NCBI RefSeq assembly: GCF_026151205.1 | Contig: NC_087078.1 | Location: forward strand, 7,952,675 to 8,016,674 | Direction of reading: 5' to 3' | From: Bolinopsis microptera | Taxonomy: Eukaryota > Ctenophora > Tentaculata > Lobata > Bolinopsidae | Length of the DNA stretch: 64,000 nucleotides | In this document: piece after piece, positions 12,103 to 22,739 of the stretch | Layout: the number at the start of each line of letters is the position of its first letter | Position numbering within the stretch: position 1 is the first letter of the stretch | The notes under the pieces: generated by a model | Databases searched by the model: none | What the model saw: only the letters and a program-made list of their open reading frames with translations | Told to the model about the DNA's origin: nothing | Position numbers and translations under genes: made by a program

Positions 12103-12423
12103 GTGACAGATGTCGACTTTGCTGACGATCTTGCAATGACAACAGACACCGCAGAGCAAGCGCAAGATCTTCTCCTCAGTGTGGAGCTGGCTGCTAACTC
12201 CGTTGGCCTTCACCTCAACGAGAGTAAGACGAAGTACATCAGAGTCAATCTCTCTGAGTCTGACTCTACCGTCATTAAAGCAGCAAGTGGGCAGGAGATA
12301 GATCAAGTAGATGACTTTGTCTACCTTAATTCTGGACATGCTAAAGAAGGGCACCAGCCTTCCTGTGTTGAAGAGATAAGATCTGTTATGCTTGACCGCG
12401 ACGTGTGGCGAGGAATTGTATAA
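12103..12423 (+). pseudogene. LINE RT palm fragment (FADD box), copy A
   Basis: The open frame begins with DVDFADDLAM, the catalytic YxDD-type box of a non-LTR reverse transcriptase. It continues with SVGLHLNESKTKYIRVNL and QVDDFVYL, the region after the active site. The rest of the polymerase is absent. The second half of the fragment recurs at 20047-20280 in the tandem copy. Confidence 0.7.
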
Positions 12424-14228
12424 TAGCTGCTCCGACCAAGAATGAAGAAGCCGACTTAAGTCAGTCAGTAAGTCAAACCAGTTGTAGCGCGATGCACTAC
12501 TTGATTCACGATGTCAATCCTTCGCAGCTCGGTGAGGCACAGTGGTGCATTTCGCCGATCTACCGAAGTTGCGAGAAGCATTATTTGATGCGCGCGCGAC
12601 CCAGTATGCAGTAGTGCATCGCGCTACAATGCACTACTGGTGACTGGGTCGCGCGCGCATCAAATAATGCTTCTCGCAACGGCAGTAGAACGGCGAAATG
12701 CACCATTGTGCCTCACCGAGCTGCGAAGGATTGACATCGTGAATCAAAATGCACGCCGAATTGCTTGCAATGATGACTGATGAGGTACACTATTTCAAAT
12801 TTCACTCTATCCAGAGCGCGATAGCACATGGTTAAATGTTAAATGAACTACATGAAGCCCGAGGGCTCAGGTTATATATTAGAGCTTACTTACTTATTAT
12901 TTAATTGACGATCATGTCACCCTTTTACTTCCAAAGCAACGATCTCGATGAGAAGCAAAAAATGATCGTTTGCGCGGCGCGTTGAAGCGACAAAATCCTC
13001 CAATAAAATTTCATAATTAAGCTTTTATTTATTAACTGTTTTTATAAATATGAGCTTCAGATTGCTTAAGTTTTTAAAAAGCAAGGTAACATATTGCTTT
13101 GTTTCTAATTTTAGATTCATTTTAAAGTTCTAAACACAAATCAATTAATAGTTGAATTCAAAGCTTTAAAATTGAATCATATGTAATAAAAACCGAGTTG
13201 AGCCTTGATTGTAATGACAACATAAAATCGTGGTCTGAGGTCAAGATTTATAACAAAGGCTGTATTTCAAATTTCCAAAATACTGATCGTTTCTAATTAA
13301 TTTGTAGTTTCCTCATTAAAAGAATCATTCTGCACATAATTTGTTCCTATCACTGTTTGATCAATGGCATTGGTCGAGAAACAAGATTCAGTGCTGCCAT
13401 TTACATTATATGTGTCTAGTTATCCAGAAATAATTTGTTATTAAATAATCGTGTACTTTGGTGTTGTCCAGATTCTGCATAGTGGTGATAAAAGAAGCAG
13501 CGGTTCAAATTGCAGCTTTATCATGTCTGCATCTGTTTTATTAGCCTCTAGCGTGGAGAAAAAGTTCGTTTCAAGTTGTTACGAACCTACATCTCTTGTA
13601 GACCTTCCGAACATAACGTCAATTACAAATAGACGTATTTAGTCTTAGATTTAGTTCTTGTATTTAGTCCCTAGACCAGACCAAGGGTCTGAACTGTTTC
13701 TTGCAGTCTAGTAGACACCTACATAGCGTAGTTTCCTCTAATAGGTTCTTGTTTCATTGAATAGTTTCATGAAAAATGTCTTGTTTCATTGATTTTTTCA
13801 CGATTTTTACTCAATTTCCACCATTTTAAGTTGAACTTCAGAAAACAAAAATATTGTGCAGGAATAGTATACCTGTTGTCTTCAGGGGGTTCGGCATTGG
13901 CGAAGTAGAATGTTAGAGTAGGTGCAAAGCCAAAAGCTTTATCTTCTTTTGAGTGATGGTTTGGGTCACAAGGTATAATTGGATTCATTCTTTTGATTTT
14001 CTTTGAGTAGAAGTTATTGTTGATGAAAATGATTGATTAAGTCTGATAAAATTGATTGTTTATATGTTGAATGATGTGACCTGATCTCGTAAGGTAGGTT
14101 AATTGTCACCTAGCCTAATAAGGGTGACACCATTCAAGTTTGCATGGGATGATGTAAGCCCTGCTTGGGCTGGTTCATAGTAGTCCGCAGACTGGTGCAC
14201 GGACTGGGTCTGAATTTTTTTCTTTTTT
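12151..14228. repeat. Tandem duplication, copy A (~2.08 kb)
   Basis: This stretch is repeated almost base for base in copy B (14248-14295 continued at 20047-22058). It holds the end of the LINE RT fragment, a 263-bp palindrome, about 1.5 kb of AT-rich non-coding DNA, and a minus-strand open stretch (13767-13988) that looks like a first exon with a GTATAC donor. Only scattered substitutions and a few small indels separate the copies, so the duplication is recent or the copies have been homogenised. An assembly artefact cannot be excluded. Confidence 0.9.
12491..12753. repeat. 263-bp palindrome (copy A)
   Basis: The left arm from 12491 (GATGCACTACTTGATTCACG) pairs with the right arm ending at 12753. 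The centre, around 12609-12639, is itself a hairpin (CAGTAGTGCA ... TGCACTACTG). It includes GCGCGCGACCCAGT and its inverted partner. Possibly a foldback MITE. The same structure is present in copy B. Confidence 0.9.
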
Positions 14229-14295
14229 CCCTTGGTAATTCTCATCAGCAGAGCAAGCGCAAGATCTTCTCCTCAGTGTGGAGCTGGCTGCTAAC

Positions 14296-15128
14296 TGTTA
14301 GAATCTTAATTCTATTTGTAGCTTGTTTTTGTACTTCATATTACTAACCCTGTATCTCACTTTAGCAAAGGTTTAGTTCCAGTGATTGTATATACAGTGT
14401 TGGGGTAAAGGGACTCCAGAAGGCAGACAAGGCTCGACTCCAGACTCTAGTTGAAGTAACAGAAGAGAGAGGAGTGTCCAGTGTTTAGTTGACTCCAGAC
14501 TCTAGCGTAGCAGAAGGGAGAGGAGTGACGTTGTCGACTCCAGACTCTAGCGTAGCAGAAGGGAGAGGAGTGACGTTGTTTTAGTGATCCCACAGATTCC
14601 AGTCGACAGATACTATCTGTGTTCTGTGACGTGGAAAGAGTGGTAAGTAGTTTATAGTTATAGTTTAGTAGTTTAGTCTAGGAGTTCCCGCTTCCTCTTT
14701 CACTTTCATTTATAGTTTCACGTGGATTACCTTTCACTTTACTCACGGTAGTTTTCCCCCAGGGTTTTGTTTTATAGTTATCAGTTCCAGTTTTACTTGA
14801 AGTCCTCATCATTCAGAAGTCCCTCATATAGTAAGAAGAACATCATCATCAGGAGTAGTAGTTTTAATTTAATAGTAGTTTAATCTAATAGTAAAAAAGA
14901 CATTGTTTAGTTTAGTATTGAATTGTGTTTTAACTATTAGTCAGAGCAGAGTAGTGTGAGTTACTGAGTCACACCATATCAATCATTCACTATTTAAGAG
15001 AGTACATTGTAGAGTAACAAGGTTACTTTTGACACAAGATTTGTATAACCTCTTTATTCATCTAATTTGTATTTATAATAATTGAGTATTATTTGTTATT
15101 TAATTAACCCAAGAACAGGGTTCCAACA
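14296..15128 (+). repeat. 5' LTR
   Basis: 833 bp, TG...CA ends. It carries two tandem copies of a unit of about 45 bp (GACTCCAGACTCTAGCGTAG...) near 14485-14580 and a TA-rich 3' half. No certain TATA box was assigned. Confidence 0.95.
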
Positions 15129-15129
15129 G

Positions 15130-15139
15130 TGGTAGCAGG
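15130..15139 (+). other. Primer-binding site (tRNA-iMet)
   Basis: TGGTAGCAG is complementary to the 3' end of metazoan initiator tRNA-Met including its CCA tail. The match weakens after nine bases. One base separates it from the LTR. Confidence 0.75.
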
Positions 15140-15240
15140 AAGAACTACGTTACACCGGACCGTATTTATTTTTTGTATATTTTAACTAACACTTAACACC
15201 TAACACCCGATTTCAGCTTTCAGATTCTTCTACATCCATC

Positions 15241-17344
15241 ATGGGAAGTGACAAAGTACCTGTTCTCGATGAGAAGTCCAACTATTCAGATTGGAAACGG
15301 AGAGTTCAGTGGTGGAAGAAGGTAACCACGGTCAAGCCTGAAGCAGGAGCAGCTGCATTAATCATGAATATGTCTGGAAAACCAGAAGCTGTTGCTATAC
15401 AGCTGGACGTGGAAGAATTGTCCAAAGCAGGAGGAATAGATGTTCTCATTGCTGAGCTGGACAAGTTATATGAAAAAGACCAGACTCAGTCAGTCTTTAC
15501 GTCCATTGACAGCTTCATGAACTACAGAAGACCCAAGGAAGTGCCCATGGAAGCAGGAAGAGTATGTGAGAGAATTTAGCCATCGTTACAAGAGCCTTGT
15601 GCAGAAGCGTGGTGCTACTGTGGTATTTGAAGATGGAGTACTAGCGTACTTCTTATTACATCATGCTAATCTCTCGGACCATCAAAAGACGTTAATCAGG
15701 GCAACGGTCTCTAAGTTAAGCTACGAGAATATGGAATCCCAGCTTAAGAGAGCATACGGAGAAGATTATACTAATACATCTTCTTCTTCATCAAGCGCAA
15801 GCGGTGAAACATATTCCATCGGAAAACCAAAGATTAAAGAAGAGCCTGTAAATACTTATTTTCAACAGTACGACATCAACAATTCAGAACATTTTGGTGA
15901 TGACCAGAACAACCAGGAGGAAGACCCTCAGAAAGTTTTTTATCAACAAAGACACCACCAACACAGGGATTTTTATCCATCTAAGAGACCCTTCGGACAA
16001 AGACCCTTCGGACAAAGACCTGCGTTTCAAGGACAGAGTTCAGGAAACGTGTATCAACAAGCTCCATTTAGATCCAGACAAGGAGCACAAGAGCAACGAT
16101 CAGGACCCTTACGTTGTCATATTTGTAAGGAAACAGACCATTTGATGAGAGACTGTAAGTACAACACATTTGGAGAGAAGAAGCTTACATTCTTTGAGTC
16201 TGACTTTAAACTAAAAGACGAAGACAAGTGTCTTATGGGAGAATCGACAAATAGAGCACTTTTAGATACAGGTGCTAGTTCCACAGTGTGTGGGAAGAAA
16301 TGGCTGACAGCCTTCGAGGAATCTCTGACATCAGCTGAACAAGAAGAGGTCAACGTGACTCCTTGTGAGAAGAATTTTTGTTTCGGGGATGGAGATGCAG
16401 TTACAGCCAGGATACAAAAAGCACTCCCAGTAACAATATGTGGTCAGAAAGTAACTTTAAACGTGTTTATTGTGGAAAATGATATTCCTTTGTTACTGTC
16501 TAGAGAGTCCATGAAAAAGATGAAGATGAAGATCGATACTGAAACTGACAAAGTTTATGCTTTCGGAGGAGAAGAGAATCTAGTGATCACTAAGTCAGGA
16601 CACATGATGATACCCATAGGACGATGTGAAAGTTCTATCAGCCAAACAGATTCTGGAAGAACTAATCATGCAACAGAAATTAAGGTCCGTCCTGTTTTAG
16701 AGGAGAAGATTACATCGCCATGGTCACTAAGTGACGATGAAAGTGATCAAGAGGAGGAGTTAGAAACATTCAGTGGAGGTGACCTTGAGATTGTGCAAGA
16801 CAGGGAGTCAGAAAGTGATCTAGAAGGAGAGCCAGAGGATCATGGAACTGTGAGTTCAGTTTCAGGGAACGTGAATCAAGACAGTGATCTAGCAAGTGAG
16901 CTAGAGGACCATGGAGTTGTGAGCTCAGTTTCAGGTAATGTGGATCAAGACAGTGAGCCAGAAAGTAAGCCAGAAATTGAGACAGAAATTGAGCCAGATG
17001 ACCATGGAACTGTAAGTTCAGTTTCAGGGAGTGTGAATCTGTCAGATCTGTCAGTGAATCAGTCGGATTGGGAAAGTGTGTGTCAAACCAGAACAGGCGT
17101 GGGTGTAAAGAAGAATGACATTATCAGGTTCAGATCCTCGGAGAGTGATGATTGGAATAATGCCTTGGTGATAGGTAGAGCCGGGAAACCTACAGGGAAG
17201 AACAAAAATCTTTACAATGTACGACTGGACGAGTCAAACGGTGAACCCGTATCAGTTGAGTTGGATAACTGTACAAGTGCAGAGGTTAAAGATTGTTCAG
17301 GATGTCTCACGAAGAGAGGTGCAGTTTTCAGCAAGCTCGCTTAA
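15241..17344 (+). pseudogene. LTR element gag-protease, one frameshift
   Basis: Frame 1 (15241-15579, 112 aa) holds the gag N-terminus (YSDWKRRVQWWKKVTTV), typical of metazoan copia gag. Frame 2 (15566-17344, 592 aa) continues gag. It has a CX2CX4HX4C zinc knuckle (C184, C187, H192, C197 of the second frame), an aspartic protease core DTGAS at 234-238, an acidic tail with three imperfect repeats around DHGTVSSVSG, and a C-terminal segment (WNNALVIGRAGKPTGKNKN) that in full-length copia lies after integrase. The frames overlap by 14 nt and joining them needs a net +1 shift. A seven-base insertion near 15550 would explain it. Programmed frameshifting is the alternative. No restored sequence is given. 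Confidence 0.85.
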
Positions 17345-19208
17345 GTCATAGATCAAGGATACTGTGAATATGTCAGAGAGAGTATAACTGTTTTGGACTT
17401 TATGTTGTGGAAAAGAGAAGGAATATTTTTGCTCAAATTATTTGTTGTTTGAAATGTCAATTTGGTTAAACAATAACTTTTTAACGTCATTTGTAATAAA
17501 CTTTTAACTTTAAATGTGTGTGTATATATTAGTATTGTTAGAATTACCAACTTTGTAACGAGTCATTTTTACATTTTTAACCTTTCAGAGACTTTTAACA
17601 TGCACGAGGTGTTTGTATTTAACAATCTTTTAAACATTTGTAACTCTTTACACGTATATTAATTTTGTGTTTTTATGTTCTAGAGAAGTTTCTCGAACAG
17701 AAGTTTTGGGAAGGATATTTTGACAATTTTTTGTCGTTAGTTCATATTTTTTACTGAAGAATGTAGTAAGTTGGGAATGTTTGATGAAAAGTTAGTGAAT
17801 CCCATTTTTAGGAACCAGTCTATCCTTTCTTTTCTTTTCTCTTAGTCTGGTAACTGAACTTTGGTTGTATTTGCTAAATTTTCAACAATTTTGGGAGAAA
17901 GATAGATTAGTTAGCGAATTTAGACGTGTGTACCAGCTTTAGCGCTCCTTTTCTTTGTGTTGTAGCGCACGGTCACATTTGTCAGTTGATTTGCTAAATT
18001 TTCTATTACATGGTGTAGAGATAATAAGGATTAATAGATACAATTTAAAGTACATTTTGTACGTGACATGTGTAATAAAATTACCGCTAACAGAATATTT
18101 CAGATTCCTACTTCTAAAAGTCTAACATTTCAGTTTCAAACTTACTTTTCAGAAAGACGATCCTTTTCTTCTCAAAGACATGAAAGTGTTTACCTGATAT
18201 TACTTTATTAACTTGCATCTTCTGTAGGAAGTGTTAACAGGGGATGTTTGGTATTTTCTGTTGGGATGAGCTTGGAGCAGCTTGCTCAGCGTGAGTTTTT
18301 TGGTTTTATAAGAATGCTGTCGTTTCGATCAACATGCTATTACATGTTCTTCACTGATCCCGAGCCTTTAGGGACTCAGTTTGAACCTGTTTTTAAACGA
18401 CAGAATTCATGTATTTTACGTTTTAGAACTGTTTAGTACAGTGGTGTGTGTCAATGATTGGTTAGTGACTCATTATTGACTCTCAAGAGGTTGTGTTTAA
18501 AGCTTGAATAGCTCCTAATATTTAGTTGTAGTACGCAGTTTTTCTGTCATTACGATAACTCGATACAGAAATCTCTCAAGATCACACGTGATTACTGTGT
18601 TGGACGGGTATTTTTTGTGCTCCTGTCAGTCTTAGAACGATGTTTCAATTCCGTTCATAGAAAAGAGATTTTCGTATTAAGAACTTTGATAGTTAATTAG
18701 CTAATAGTTAGACTGTATTAATTCTATCGGACGTTTTGTACAAGTATTATATCTCTCAGATCTCACGCTCAGCGTGGAAGGCAGTCATTTTAGCCACTAG
18801 CCTGTTTTACAGCGGATGTTTTTCCCGCGTTAACAGAGATTTAATCCACTTGTACCACGTGACTCGCCGAATATGGAATAATCGTTAACTGCTTTTTTAG
18901 TTATCTGCTTTTATGACAGTGGACATGACACGTATTAGATTTGCCTTTGTTTGAGCCGCGCATTTGTAGCTCAAACTCATAGAAAGTATCTTTTTCGTTT
19001 AGCGCGCACGACACGTTTTTGTGTTGCGTGTGGGGATTAGAATATTCTTAACTCTACGGTTTTTGCTAGAGTTTATTTCCTAATTTTAACTCGGATAGTC
19101 GGATAGTATTTTTTAACAAAGAAAGTATAGGGAGTTATGACTTTAAGATTGTAAAAGTCATGAGTTAAATTATTAGTAAGTATTTTTTCTTTTTTAAAGT
19201 AGGGGGAA
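17345..19208 (+). other. Non-coding 3' internal region of the LTR element
   Basis: About 1.86 kb between the gag-protease stop and the 3' LTR has only short ORFs and no integrase, RT or RNase H motifs in any frame. It is AT-rich in its first part. It ends in the polypurine tract. Confidence 0.7.
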
Positions 19209-20041
19209 TGTTAGAATCTTAATTCTATTTGTAGCTTGTTTTTGTACTTCATATTACTAACCCTGTATCTCACTTTAGCAAAGGTTTAGTTCCAGTGATT
19301 GTATATACAGTGTTGGGGTAAAGGGACTCCAGAAGGCAGACAAGGCTCGACTCCAGACTCTAGTTGAAGTAACAGAAGAGAGAGGAGTGTCCAGTGTTTA
19401 GTTGACTCCAGACTCTAGCGTAGCAGAAGGGAGAGGAGTGACGTTGTCGACTCCAGACTCTAGCGTAGCAGAAGGGAGAGGAGTGACGTTGTTTTAGTGA
19501 TCCCACAGATTCCAGTCGACAGATACTATCTGTGTTCTGTGACGTGGAAAGAGTGGTAAGTAGTTTATAGTTATAGTTTAGTAGTTTAGTCTAGGAGTTC
19601 CCGCTTCCTCTTTCACTTTCATTTATAGTTTCACGTGGATTACCTTTCACTTTACTCACGGTAGTTTTCCCCCAGGGTTTTGTTTTATAGTTATCAGTTC
19701 CAGTTTTACTTGAAGTCCTCATCATTCAGAAGTCCCTCATATAGTAAGAAGAACATCATCATCAGGAGTAGTAGTTTTAATTTAATAGTAGTTTAATCTA
19801 ATAGTAAAAAAGACATTGTTTAGTTTAGTATTGAATTGTGTTTTAACTATTAGTCAGAGCAGAGTAGTGTGAGTTACTGAGTCACACCATATCAATCATT
19901 CACTATTTAAGAGAGTACATTGTAGAGTAACAAGGTTACTTTTGACACAAGATTTGTATAACCTCTTTATTCATCTAATTTGTATTTATAATAATTGAGT
20001 ATTATTTGTTATTTAATTAACCCAAGAACAGGGTTCCAACA
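19209..20041 (+). repeat. 3' LTR
   Basis: Same length as the 5' LTR, and no differences were seen by eye. This points to a very recent insertion. Confidence 0.95.
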
Positions 20042-20046
20042 CTAAC

Positions 20047-20280
20047 TCCGTTGGCCTTCACCTCAACGAGAGTAAGACGAAGTACATCAGAGTCAATTTC
20101 TCTGAGTCTGACTCTACCGTCATTAAAGCAGCAAGTGGGCAGGAGATAAATCAAGTAGATGACTTTGTCTACCTTAATTCTGGACATGCTAAAGAAGGGC
20201 ACCAGCCTTTCCTGTGTTGAAGAGATAAGATCTGTTATGCTTGACCGCGACGTGTGGCGAGAAATTGTAGCTGCTCCGAC
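20047..20280 (+). pseudogene. LINE RT fragment, copy B remnant
   Basis: Starts at TCCGTTGGCC directly after the target duplication of the LTR element and repeats 12199-12420 with small indels. It covers the segment after the FADD box only, and the frame is further damaged compared with copy A. Confidence 0.75.
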
Positions 20281-20327
20281 CAAGAAGCCGACTTAAGTCA
20301 GTCAGTAAGTCAAACCAGTTGTAGCGC

Positions 20328-20592
20328 GATGCACTACTTGATTCACGATGTCAATCCTTCGCAGCTCGGTGAGGCACAGTGGTGCATTTCGCCGATCTAC
20401 CGAAGTTGCGAGAAGCATTATTTGATGCGCGCGCGACCCAGTATGCAGTAGTGCATCGCGCTACAATGCACTACTGGTGACTGGGTCGCGCGCGCATCAA
20501 ATAATGCTTCTCGCAACGGCAGTAGAACGGCGAAATGCACCATTGTGCCTCACCGAGCTGCGAAGGATTGACATCGTGAATCAAAATGCACG
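20328..20592. repeat. 263-bp palindrome (copy B)
   Basis: Second copy of the hairpin, with arms and centre as in copy A and essentially unchanged between copies. Confidence 0.9.
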
Positions 20593-22739
20593 CCGAATTG
20601 CTTGCAATGATGACTGATGAGGTACACTATTTCAAATTTCACTCTATCCAGAGCGCGATAGCACATGGTTAAATGTTAAATGAACTACATGAAGCCCGAG
20701 GGCTCAGGTTATATATTAGAGCTTACTTACTTATTATTTAATTGACGATCATGTCACCCTTTTACTTCCAAAGCAACGATCTCGATGAGAAGCAAAAAAT
20801 GATCGTTTGCGCGGCGCGTCGAAGCGACAAAATCCTCCAATAAAATTTCATAATTAAGCTTTTATTTATTAACTGTTTTTATAAATATGAGCTTCAGATT
20901 GCTTAAGTTTTTAAAAAGCAAGGTAACATATTGCTTTGTTTCTAATTTTAGATTCATTTTAAAGTTCTAAACACAAATCAATTAATAGTTGAATTCAAAG
21001 CTTTAAAATTGAATCATATGTAATAAAAACCGAGTTGAGCCTTGATTGTAATGACAACATAAAATCGTGGTCTGAGGTCAAGATTTATAACAAAGGATGT
21101 ATTTCAAATTTCCAAAATACTGATCGTTTCTAATTAATTTGTAGTTTCCTCATTAAAAGAATCATTCTGCACATAATTTGTTCCTATCACTGTTTGATCA
21201 ATGGCATTGGTCGAGAAACAAGATTCAGTGCTGCCATTTACATTATATGTGTCTAGTTATCCAGAAATAATTTGTTATTAAATAATCGTGTACTTTGGTG
21301 TTGTCCAGATTCTGCATAGTGGTGATAAAAGAAGCAGCGGTTCAAATTGCAGCTTTATCATGTCTGCATCTGTTTTATTAGCCTCTAGCGTGGAGAAAGA
21401 GTTCGTTTCAAGTTGTTACGAACCTACATCTCTTGTAGACCTTCCGAACATAACGTCAATTACAAATAGACGTATTTAGTCTTAGATTTAGTTCTTGTAT
21501 TTAGTCCCTAGACCAGACCAAGGGTCTGAACTGTTTCTTGCAGTCTAGTAGACACCTACATAGCGTAGTTTCCTCTAATAGGTTCTTGTTTCATTGAATA
21601 GTTTCATGAAAAATGTCTTGTTTCATTGATTTTTTCACGATTTTTACTCAATTTCCACCATTTTAAGTTGAACTTCAGGAAACAAAAATATTGTGCAGGA
21701 ATAGTATACCTGTTGTCTTCAGGGGGTTCGGCATTGGCGAAGTAGAATGTTAGAGTAGGTGCAAAGCCAAAAGCTTTATCTTCTTTTGAGTGATGGTTTG
21801 GGTCACAAGGTATAATTGGATTCATTCTTTTGATTTTCTTTGAGTAGAAGTTATTGTTGATGAAAATTATTGATTAAGTCTGATAAAATTGATTGTTTAT
21901 ATGTTGAATGATGTGACCTGAGGTAGGTTAATTGTCACCTAGCCTAATAAGGGTGACACCATTCAAGTTTGCATGGGATGATGTAAGCCCTGCTTGGGCT
22001 GGTTCATAGTAGTCCGCAGACTGGTGCACGGACTGGGTCTGAATTTTTTTCTTTTTTCATATTGACAGATTTTTCTAAAGTTTCAATAGGAATTTAAATA
22101 AATAAATAAATAAATAAAGTCAATTTTTACAGCACAGCAATATATATCTAAATATCAGATCCTCTGTAATCATAATGTATAAAAAAAGGAGCTTTTCTCT
22201 GTGCTGAAGGATGAATCAAGGCAGATCATGGTTCTGTTAGCAGGCCACCCTAGTTATGGACAATACATATATATAAAATAATTAAATTATAATTTTAAAA
22301 TTGTGTCAAGAATGAACTAAAACATAACTCAGGGTAAAATAGACGTATTCCCTTCGTCAAATTAACTATTTACAATACTAAACTTAAACGAACTCCGGGT
22401 AAAATAAACGTAATCCCTTTGTCGTTCTAGATACAAAACTTATAAGGATTGTCAAACTTGCTATTTACAATAAGTTAATAAATTAATACGGTTGAAAATT
22501 ATTTCATATTCAATAACAATGTAGCATCAATATAATTGATACAAATGAGGAGCATACAGTGAGAATTGCACATAACAGGAGGACTGGAGGTATGGAGCAA
22601 TAATGATTGACAGTGCACCTTTCCACTGATGTTCCTAATTTCCTGTAATAGCTTAATAGGCATGGAAATACTTTGATTGCAGGGGATAGATTGGATTCAC
22701 TTATGTACTGAGATAACTTAACCGAAATAACATAACTGC

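Larger units (their letters stand above)
14296..20041 (+). mobile_element. Copia-type LTR retrotransposon, gag-protease only
   Basis: The element is 5,746 bp. Both LTRs are 833 bp (14296-15128 and 19209-20041), start TGTTAGAATC and end GTTCCAACA, and look identical by eye. A 5-bp target duplication CTAAC flanks it (14291-14295 and 20042-20046). The primer-binding site TGGTAGCAG starts at 15130, one base after the LTR, and matches the 3' end of initiator tRNA-Met. A polypurine tract AGTAGGGGGAA precedes the 3' LTR. It encodes gag, a zinc knuckle and an aspartic protease, but no integrase, reverse transcriptase or RNase H was found, so it must depend on another element to move. The copia assignment rests on the gag style and the general look of the tail. 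Confidence 0.9.
14248..22058. repeat. Tandem duplication, copy B, split by an LTR element
   Basis: The first 48 bp (14248-14295) match 12151-12198. The LTR element then interrupts, and the match resumes at 20047. Copy B ends at 22058, where it runs into the 3' region of the LINE. The junction between copies A and B carries a 20-bp insert (14229-14248) identical to LINE sequence at 22794-22813. Confidence 0.9.

Noticed and set aside
13767-13988. First exon MNPIIPCDPNHHSKEDKAFG with donor, in both tandem copies (also 21604-21825)
   Set aside because: Open and with a plausible donor, but no partner exon or family was found; not called as a gene.
17345-19208. Hidden integrase or reverse transcriptase in the LTR element
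   Set aside because: No frame on either strand has the required length or motifs; the region is non-coding.
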